Assembly (NCBI GenBank): GCA_028456385.1
Contig: JALNQF010000237.1
Location: 1-64,000 of the forward strand
Source of the DNA: Ophiosphaerella korrae
Taxonomy: Eukaryota; Ascomycota; Dothideomycetes; Pleosporales; Phaeosphaeriaceae
Reading direction: 5' to 3'
Length of the DNA stretch: 64,000 nucleotides
How positions within the stretch are numbered: the stretch's first letter is position 1; every line of letters begins with the position of its first letter. The translations under genes were made by a program, and so were the position numbers. Shown one piece after another: positions 55,480 to 64,000 of this stretch. The notes beneath the pieces were generated by a model, which worked only from the letters and a program-made list of their open reading frames with translations, did no database searches and was not told the origin of the DNA.

Positions 55480-56740
55480 AATACTAGCAATAAGCTCTTG
55501 TACTAGCGTACGCGCTTACGTATAAGTATTAACTAAGCCTCTAGCTTACGTATATTACTTAGTATATAAGCTACCTAGAGAGCTTCTAGTAGAGCTAGAG
55601 TAGCTAGAGTAAGCGTATAGAGCTAGATATTAAGTCTTAAGATAACTACTTCTAGCTAAAGTAGAATAAAGCTAGTAGCTTAAAAAGCTAAGTAAATATT
55701 TACTCTTATAAAGGCCTAGTTAAAGGCTATATAGAAGGCTAGTAGGAATTTAAGTTTAGTAATATAATTAATATAGTTCTAGATTAGGCTTATAACTTAG
55801 TACCTATACGCTTTCTTTAATAGAGAGAAGTAGCTAATATTAAGAAGCTAAAGTAAGTAAGATAAGTAAGCTAGTATATAGAGCGTATAGATATTATTCT
55901 CTTTATAAATCTTATTAAACTTAAGAAAGTAGTAGCTCCTATAGCTATTAAGTATAAGTAGCTAACGTATACTAACTACTTAGTTCTTTATATACTTATT
56001 AAAGTGCTTAAGCTAGTTAATAGCTAGCTTATCTATTATCTAGCTATTTTTACTAATTCTAATAGCTTAGTCTTATAAGATATAGTCTTCCTTATACTAA
56101 GTAGAAAGGTAAAACTTACTAGTAAAGATAAAGAATAGTAAAACTACTTAGCTAGTAGTATTAATTATAGTAATTACTAGGCTAGATAGCCTTTAGCTTA
56201 CTTCTCTTCTCTAACTCTATTATAATAAGCTAAGTTATAATCTTACTTATTATAAAGCTAGCCTTATTAAAGTTATAGATATCTTTATTAGCTATTTTAT
56301 ATATAGCTTTTATACGCTATACTTACTTAAACTAACTACTTATAGTAGCTAAGTCTTTATATAAAGCTTACTACCTATTATATAAGTAATTAAAACGTGT
56401 TATAAAACTACTTATACGCTTAATAAAGTTATATACTTAGTAGATACTAATAGAGCTACCTTTACGCTAAGAGAGTAGCTTATTAGCTATCTTACGTATA
56501 GTAGCTAGAGTTAGAGTAAAACTATAAGAATCTAGATTAAGAATATAATTAACTATTACTTCTTCTAGATAGCTAAGCCTCCTTAATTTAAGCTAGTAAT
56601 TACGTTAAGTAAAGACACTAGCGCGTTAGTAATATAGCGTTACTTTAGATACTTAAAAGACTACTATAGCTAACCTATTACCTTAAATCTAGTTTAATTT
56701 AATAGATAAGATAGTAAGCTAAATATCTACTTTATCTAAA
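55480..56740 (-). pseudogene. pogo/Fot1-type DDE transposase remnant
   Basis: Read through stops on the minus strand, the transposase appears in order. VNYILNLDSYSF and TLATIRKIANKLL belong to the DNA-binding part, then VYNFIKRISSFITRFNY, then DIYNFNKASF, which corresponds to the first catalytic aspartate region. Next come a segment equivalent to the second aspartate (LLILNSYRSY, where LDGHGSH is usual), and ENNIYTLYILAYLSYLLQLL with NISYFSLLKKAY as the PHTSHxLQPLD-type block. Stops are TAA/TAG at former glutamine sites. It is a pogo-superfamily element; its terminal repeats could not be delimited. Confidence 0.75.
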
Positions 56741-56764
56741 GTTAACTAAGTAGTATAGCGTTAA

Positions 56765-57214
56765 TGTAATAGGGTTACTAGGGTCGACTTCCTAATAGCC
56801 TTCTAGGAGTGTTAGTAGATTAAGAAGTAATAACAAAAGCTTATATAGTAATTAGTAATAACTATAAATAATAGTTAATTTATATATATAATATTAAGTA
56901 TTAGCGTTCTAGGTTAGAGATTAGATTACTAATATTATCCTAATAATGCGTATTGCTACTAATTATATATTCCTACTAATCTATTAATCTATTACTTGTA
57001 TCTAGTCTTAGCGACTATAGATTATAGATTACTAATCTATTAATCTGTAATTATATTTCGTCCGTGTACTTAATAGATTAAGGAATTACATACGTGTCCT
57101 AGTTATAAGTAGTCTCCTAATTAAAGTTATTACCTTACTTGTCTTATACTTTGTTAGCACCTAAGTTAGGATTAATTAGTTCTATCTTAATTTCTCTTAT
57201 TACTAGCGTAACAC
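56765..57214 (-). repeat. 3' LTR of the minus-strand retrotransposon
   Basis: This is 450 bp, with canonical TG...CA ends (TGTAATAGGG to GCGTAACA on the plus strand). It is nearly collinear with the copy at 63374-63822, and most differences are C/T or G/A. Confidence 0.88.
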
Positions 57215-60200
57215 TATCTCCTCCTTTAGACAGTCCTTTGTTTTCCTATTCTAGGGCTAAGGTTATTAATCTAGTTTCTTTATTAATATAAAGTTCTTTA
57301 TTCTCTATCTTTATACCTACTAAGTCTACTCTTTATTGTATTTAATTAGTAGATCGTGTATTACACTATAGTATTATAATATTTCTATATTCTTGTTATA
57401 AGTCTATAAACCCTCTATTAGTTTATCTTTCTTTAAAGTATAGTAAGGCTTATAAAGTGTATATTCGTGCTAACGCTTGTTTATTCTATAACCTATCTAG
57501 TATATCTATAGTAGAGTATAAGTTAAGAATACTTATTCTTACGTCTATACTTATATATAATAGGGAGAGCTATTAACTACGCTTAAGAAAAACTATTATT
57601 ATAGATTATAGAAGCTAAAAAAGAGCGTAAGTAACTTTATAAAATCTCTTGTTATACGCTAGAAGAATATTAGTCTTAGTTTCTTAATAATTAGACGTAA
57701 CTATCTAATAACTAGGCCTATTTATCTTATCTTTGTAAGACGAAGGCCTTAAACAATAAGAAGTCTATTAAGTAGTCTACTCTTTTAGAATCTAAGCTTA
57801 ATTTTAAGGGTATAGTAGAGGCTACTCTAGCTCCTATTATACTAAGTAAGTCTAGCGCCTTTCTATCTATTACTAATAGTACTATTCCTCTTAGTTTACT
57901 ACTAGGTAGTCTAGAGGGTGTTAACTTTAGAACTTCTCTAGTTTCTTAAGGTAATTAAGGTTATCTTCTAGTTCCTATATTTTTTCTTATAGTTGTCTTT
58001 TTTTGTCTATACTTATCTATTTTACTAAGTAGTAGTTCCTTCTATTATAGAACTAGTATTATAAGATTTTCTTAACTTCTTATTCTTTTTATTCTCTATA
58101 TATATCTACTTTATATACTAGTAGTTCTGCGTTTTATAGTACTATCTTAAGTAGCGCTATATAAAAAGTTAGGTATATCTTTATCTTGTTTAGTAGTTTT
58201 AGTTTATATATAACTAGCGTAACTTCCTTCTTAATTTTATATAGTCTTATTTTAACGTAATCTAGTTTTAAACTCTATTGTTTACTCTTAATATTCTTTC
58301 GTACTAACTATACTTTTTCTTCTTTTTTAAATTAAGGTCCTTCTTTATATTTCTTATTATAATATCTTACTATCTAATTGTATAGGAACTCTACGTCCTA
58401 TTTTAGTTACTTGTGTATGTTTTTAAGTCTATTAGCAAGGTTTTCTCCTTTTAGAGACTAAGATATCTAAGTTCTTAGTATTTAGTATATATTAGGGTTA
58501 AATCTATAGTTTATAAAGAAGAGTAATACTTCTATTACTATATTCTTTATACTATTGTATACTAACTATACTATAAGTAGTAATTATACCTAATTATTCT
58601 AATTGTAGTTAAGGTAGTATCTTAAGTATTATTCTACTATTTAGTTTATACGTTCTAATTGTCTATCTATCTATAAGTAGTATATAGTAGATATTACGTG
58701 TTATATTTCTATTTACACTATTATTATTTCTTATAATTTTAATATAAATCTTATATCTCTATCTATAATAATATTGTCTAGTAGTCTATATTAACTAATT
58801 ATAGTTCCTAGAACCTAGTATATAGTAACTTCTATTCTACTTTTCTCTTTATATAGTCTAAAGTATAAGTATTTTATAAGTTTATCTACTATTATTAGAA
58901 TTCTATTATACTTAACTCTTAATATTAGGTCTTTTAACTTTAGTAGCTTTGTAATAAAGTCTATTGTAATAACTCCTTATAGTTATTCTAGTATTTTAAC
59001 TAGTTGTAGTATCTTATATAGTACGTGCCTACTATACTTATTTCTATAATATTCTATATAGTCTTGTAGTAACCTATCTAAGGTTTTATTAATTCCTTAG
59101 TATCTATATACTAGTAATTTATAAAATTATTATATAAATTCTCTTTAGATTTTTCTTAGGATATATATCCTTCTATAAGCTTATATATATCCTTCTTAGA
59201 ATTCTAATTTCTTTATTTCTTTAGATACTTTTTGCGTTATTTTCTAAATCTATTTATCTAGTTTACTACTTGTTCTTTTAAGTGTAGTAGCTATTTTAAG
59301 TGTATTTAGGACTAAGTATCCTTTGTTATTCTTAACTAGAACTATACTAGTAGCGTTTACTTTTTCTTATAAATCTAGTCTTCTACTAAAGGCGTCTATA
59401 AATTAATTATCTTTTCCTTTTATATATATAATTTCTAGGTTAAATATTAATAGGAATTCCTACTATCTTATATAGTATTATAATAAGTCTTTATTTATTA
59501 TAAATCTTATAAAGTTCTTATAGTCTATATAGACCTTTATCTTGTATTTTACTCTTTATAGGTATACTCTCTATTATTTAAATACTTTATAGATTACTAG
59601 TATCTCTTTATTATAAATTAGGTAGTTAAGCTCTACTAGCTTTATTTTCTTAGAGAAGTATTTAACTAAGTATTCTTTTTTAGTCTTTAGGTCTTCTTAT
59701 ATTAGTACTATTCTATAGACTAAGTTAGATACGTCTATTTTTACTATTACTAGTAGGTCTAGGTTATATATTCTAATAACTAGGTTTTCTATAAACTTTT
59801 TCTTAATCTTATTAAATACTTCCTTGTATTCTTTTATCTATTTAAATAGCGTATCTTTCTTTATAAGTCTTATTATTAGTTCTATATCTTTAGACTATCC
59901 TACTATTAACTTTTTATAGAAGTTTACTAACCTATAAAATTATTATACCTCTTTTAGGTTTCTTAGTATTAGCTATTTGTTAATTAACTTAATTTTTTCT
60001 AGGTTAATTTTAATTTTTCTTAGTTCTATAATAAATCTAAAGAAATCTATTTTTTTTTATATAGAATTTGTATTTTCTTATTTTAAGAAATAGTTTACTT
60101 TCTACTAGTCTTTCTAGTACCTTGTATACGTATTATACGTATTTATCTTCTATTTCTAAGAATATAAAGATATTATCTAGGTATATAAATATAAATATAT

Positions 60201-63200
60201 CTAAGTACTCTCTTAGTACTATATTAATTCTTTCTTAAAACACTACTAGTGTATTTATTAATCTAAAAGGTATAACTAAGTATTTATATAGTTTATATTA
60301 TATTCTAAACGCTATCTTCTATTTATTGTCTTTCTTAATTCTAATCTAGTAGTAGGTATTCTAGATATCTAGTTTTATAAAGATCTTTACTTTTTATAGT
60401 CTATCTTATATTTTATCTATTTATAGTAAGAGATATTAGTTCTTACTTATAATTGTGTTAGTCTTTCTAAAATCTACGTAAAGTCTTTTTTTACTTATCT
60501 CTTTTTTATCTATAAATATAAGTCTGTATACTACTAAGGATTTAGACTTTTTTATCTATTCTTCTTTTATTACGTTTCTAACAAATACTTATTTAATCTT
60601 AGACTCTTCTTCTATTTTTTAGTAGACTAGGCTCTATTCTACGTTTTTATCTTCTATTAGTTCTATTACTAAGTCCTATAGCTAGTGTTCTAGAAGATAT
60701 TCTTTAGGTTCTATAAGCTATCTTTCCTATTTCTTATATTCCTTAGAGAATTCTCTTTTATAGGTACTTATATTAGCTTTTAATATATTTATTTTATAGT
60801 AGTTAATTTTTCCTATTCTCTAATTAATATATAGATTAGTTATTTATAACTATAGTATTTCTAGGATTATATCTTATTTATTATTAATTGTTGTTATATC
60901 TATAACTATATTTTTAATTATTATCTTTTCTAGTTCTAATATAGAAGGAACTATTTTAAACCTAATAGGTTCCTAGAATAGTTTTCTTTTAATTATACTT
61001 AATTATTAAGAGTACTTTTTTATAGTATAATATATTCTTTATATTTCTATAAACTTCTTTAATATAAAGTTTCTTGTAGCTCTACTATTAATTATTAATT
61101 ATACTTTCTTTTTTTAGTAAGTACTTGTTTTTGTAATATATAGGCCTCTTATACTTTCTAGCTATTCTTACTTAGGTAATTTTATAAATTATCTATTTTT
61201 TTAAAGCTATAGCTTTACTTTAAGCTTATATTCTTTATACTTTAGATATTTATTATAAGCGTATTTGTACTATAGTCCTTTTTAAATATATTTCTTAGAT
61301 AGCTTTAGTCCTAGCCTTACTACTAGGTATCCTTCTTCTAGTATTATTTCCTATCCTTAGATATCTTTTACTAGAATTACCCTTGTATAATTATAGCTTC
61401 TTCTTTAGTTAGGCTATATATAGTTATTTACTTTAGGGTTTCTATATATACTATAATTCTTGTCTAGGTATAATATCTATAATACTTTAAAGTATACTAG
61501 ATGCTTTAGGTTTATTATTTTATTATCTCTTTCTTAGTATTTATCTTTTCTAGGTATATCTATTATTAAAATATAGTATACTATTAGTATTCTTAGTGTA
61601 TAGGCTTTATTAATCTATTTTATCTTTCTTATAAGAAATTACTATTTTCTTTATATAAGTATTCTTCTTACTATAACTATATATTACTTTATCTATTCCT
61701 AAAATAGTATAAACTTTATTTCTTTAGAATTATATTCTTTCTAGTCTTTATACGCTTTCTCTATACTTATAACTAGTAAGTATTTCTAAATAAACTTCTA
61801 TTCTTTACTTTATTTTTTTATATTTATTATTATATAGCTATTATAGCTATATATATCTAGCTAGGTATACTTTATACTTCTTATACTAACTTATTTCTTA
61901 CTTTTTTATAGTCCTTTAGAGGGAGCTGTAGTAGTCTCTTTATCTAGTACTAGTTCTTTAGCCTAGATTAATAGTATCTAGGGCTCTTCTTCTTCTAAGT
62001 CTTCTATTAGTAAGTCTATTACGTATACTATTTCTTCTAGCTACGCTTTTATCTTTTCTTTTATTACTACTACTCTATTCTTCTATAAAAACTATCTTAC
62101 TCTCTACTTACTAGAAAGATATATATAGTAGTTATCCTTATAATAAAAGGTCTAGTAGAGTATTATATACTATATATCTTTACTCTTAGCTACTTTTTCT
62201 TAGAGTTTAGCCTATACTTTTTATACTTCTTTCTTGTTTTTAGTTGTTTTTAACTAAGCTTCTTTATCTTTCTTAGAATCTTTACTTCTATAATCTTTTA
62301 TAAAGTATCTTAGTTTTTTATACTTATAGTATACTATATCCTTTTTCTTTATTAATTAGTAGTTTTTTACGTAGTAGGCTTTTTTACTATAGTTAAAATA
62401 CGTAAAGTCTTTATTTTTCTTCTTCTTCTTATTCTTATTAGTGTTAAGGATTATAGGGTCTCTAATATCCTAGTTTCTAGGTTAGCTACTATACTTATTC
62501 TTCTTCTATTTGTAAAGGTTATTATTAATTTATAGTACTTATTATTTTAAAGCTTCTAGTATCTTAGGTTTTTCTATATAAATTATTTTATATTAAATTT
62601 TTAAGTTTAGTCTTTGTTTAAATTATAATATTAGAGCTAATTTATTCTATTCTATATTCTATAATAGTTATTTAAACTATAATATATATTTAGGAATACT
62701 CTTACTTTATATAAGCCTTTCGAGTTTTTCTTCTACTTGTTAGGTAATATCTATATCTCTAAATACTACTCTTATTTGTCTAGTAAAGTATTTATAACTT
62801 CTAAAAATAGCTCTAGTTTTATCTTTCTATATTATTAGGGCGTATATTGTATAATCTATCTAGTAAGGTTTAAACTATCTTATTGTATCTTCTTTAAAGT
62901 ATATTCTAATATATATTACCTTCTTTTCTTCTATATTAAAGTATAGTACTTATATATCTATCTAGAGTTATACTAATACTATAAAAGGTTTTAATTTTTC
63001 CTTTATTCTATTAAACTTCTTAAGGATAAGTATTTTAGGTAGTTTCTTTATTATACTTATCTCTAGTCTTTATATAATTAATTCTATTTAGTTCTATCTT
63101 TTAATAATAGCTTTAATTTATACTTTATTCTACTTTACGTAGTCTTGTAGTTCTTTATTCTACGTTTCTAAAGTATTAATTACTATCTTTATATCTTCTT

Positions 63201-63373
63201 TATCTAAGATTAAGTTGTTTATATAATCTTTAATTATTTCCTATACTATACTATCTAATTTATAACTACTCTTTAGTGCCTTAGCTACTTATTTAGTTAA
63301 ACTTTCTACTATTATATTAGCTAGACTATATACTACTTACGCTTTACTCCTTTTAATATCTAAATTAGTAAGG

Positions 63374-63822
63374 TGTAATAGGGTTACTAGGGTCGACTTC
63401 TTAATAGCCTTCTAGGAGTATTAGTAGATTAAGAGGTAATAACAAAAGCTTATATAGTAATTAGTAATAACTATAAATAATACTTAATTTATATATATAA
63501 TATTAAGTATTAGCGTTTTAGGTTAGAGATTAGATTACTAATATTATCCTAATAATGCGCATTACTACTAATTATATATTCCTACTAATCTATTAATCTA
63601 TTACTTATATCTAGTCTTAGTAACTATAGATTATAGATTACTAATCTATTAATCTATAATTATATTTCGTCTATATACTTAATAGATCGAGAGATTACCT
63701 ACGTGTCCTAGTTGTAAGTAGTCTCCTAATTAAAGTTGTTACTCTGCTTATCCTATACTTTGTTAGCACCTAAGTTAGGATTAATTAGTTCTATCTTAAT
63801 TTCTCTTGTTACTAGCGTAATA
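63374..63822 (-). repeat. 5' LTR of the minus-strand retrotransposon
   Basis: This is 449 bp. It matches the 56765-57214 LTR throughout. Its terminal CA has become TA on the plus strand, consistent with RIP. Confidence 0.88.
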
Positions 63823-64000
63823 GACTTTACGTACTTTAGTTATAGTAAAAAAGGTTACTATATAAAAGACTATTAGTTAAAATAGAAAAAGGATATAGTA
63901 TATTATAAATATAAGAAGCTAGAATACTTTATAAAGAACTATAGAAGTAAAAATCTTAAGAAAGATAAAGAAGCTTAGTTAAAAATAACTAAAAGTAGAA
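63823..64000 (+). pseudogene. gag zinc-knuckle fragment of another copy of the same retrotransposon
   Basis: Immediately outside the LTR the plus strand reads FTYFSYSKKGYYIKDY, then KKDIVYYKYKKLEYFIKNYR and SKNLKKDKEA. The same region of the minus-strand element reads FTYFNYSKKAYYVKNY and so on. The fragment is in the opposite orientation and continues past the window end, so the complete element sits inside an older relative. Confidence 0.8.

Larger units (their letters stand above)
56765..63822 (-). mobile_element. complete Ty3/gypsy LTR retrotransposon (RIP-inactivated)
   Basis: Two LTRs of 450 and 449 bp flank about 6.2 kb of interior on the minus strand. Just inside the 3' LTR the minus strand reads AAAGGAGGAGATAG directly before TGTTACGC, a convincing polypurine tract. 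Gag lies next to the 5' LTR, with its zinc-knuckle region at about 62260-62420 (YYKYKKLRYFIKDYRSKD). Reverse transcriptase is in the middle, with YLDNIFIFLE near 60170. All frames are broken by stops. The 5 bp outside the LTRs are GTTAA and GACTT, so no target duplication remains. The LTRs are of the same family as the solo LTR on the left side of the window. Confidence 0.85.
54530..64000. other. RIP-mutated A/T-rich repeat block
   Basis: From about 54530 to the window end the DNA is extremely A/T rich with very little CpA or TpG while some CpG remains, and no long open frame survives. Recognisable pieces are annotated separately. The first kilobase (54530-55480) holds GCGTAACGC-type short motifs but no identifiable coding remnant. 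Confidence 0.8.

Noticed and set aside
63982..64000. Match between the window end and the left inverted repeat (about 15 bases of TAACTAAAAGTAGAA)
   Set aside because: At the window end these bases continue a gag reading frame whose homologue inside the retrotransposon has a similar but less A/T-rich sequence. Convergence under RIP explains the match better than a shared element.

Overview
The window looks like an accessory, probably subtelomere-derived block of a filamentous ascomycete genome (Pezizomycotina). The genes have short introns of about 46-101 nt with GTRNGT donors. The regulator is a Zn2Cys6 protein. The repeats carry the signature of repeat-induced point mutation (RIP): they are almost pure A/T with TpA everywhere, CpA is nearly absent, and coding remnants are broken mostly by CAA/CAG-to-TAA/TAG and CGA/TGG-to-TGA changes. 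No rRNA, tRNA or CRISPR array was recognised.

Layout. (1) 1-4790: a RIP-destroyed transposon nest. A Ty3/gypsy pol with a chromodomain lies between long terminal inverted repeats and is interrupted by a solo LTR with a perfect 5-bp target duplication. (2) 4790-17000: a graveyard of accessory genes. It holds an intact secreted feruloyl-esterase-like gene, a RecQ/telomere-linked-helicase remnant, an unrecognised broken gene, a secreted But2-domain-like gene, a HET-domain remnant running into a LysM segment, and a broken ankyrin-repeat gene. (3) 18450-47190: a compact block of intact genes that reads as one aromatic-acid catabolism cluster. (4) 47190-54500: a serine/glycine/arginine-repeat protein of unknown function, a deuterolysin-type secreted protease, and one more decayed gene. 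(5) 54500-64000: a second RIP-destroyed block with a pogo/Fot1-type transposase remnant and a complete LTR retrotransposon on the minus strand, inserted in the gag gene of another copy.

The cluster. In order: gentisate 1,2-dioxygenase (-), fumarylpyruvate/acylpyruvate hydrolase (+), ThDP-dependent benzoylformate-decarboxylase-like enzyme (+), UbiD/Fdc1-type decarboxylase (-), UbiX/Pad1 flavin prenyltransferase (+), dienelactone-hydrolase/SnoaL-like protein (+), Zn2Cys6 regulator (-), FAD-linked oxidase (+), aldehyde dehydrogenase (+), GABA/amino-acid-type permease (-), mitochondrial aldehyde dehydrogenase (-), salicylate-hydroxylase-like FAD monooxygenase (-), short-chain dehydrogenase (+) and flavin-containing monooxygenase (+). 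A plausible reading (inference) is import or side-chain oxidation of an aryl compound, two kinds of decarboxylation (ThDP and prenylated FMN), aldehyde oxidation to an aryl acid, ring hydroxylation to gentisate, ring opening by the dioxygenase, and hydrolysis to central metabolites. No separate maleylpyruvate isomerase was seen. The substrate cannot be read from the sequence. A 25-bp palindrome sits 12 bp upstream of the UbiD start codon, and CGGAA/TTCCG inverted pairs occur in four of the cluster's promoter regions; both are candidate operator sites.
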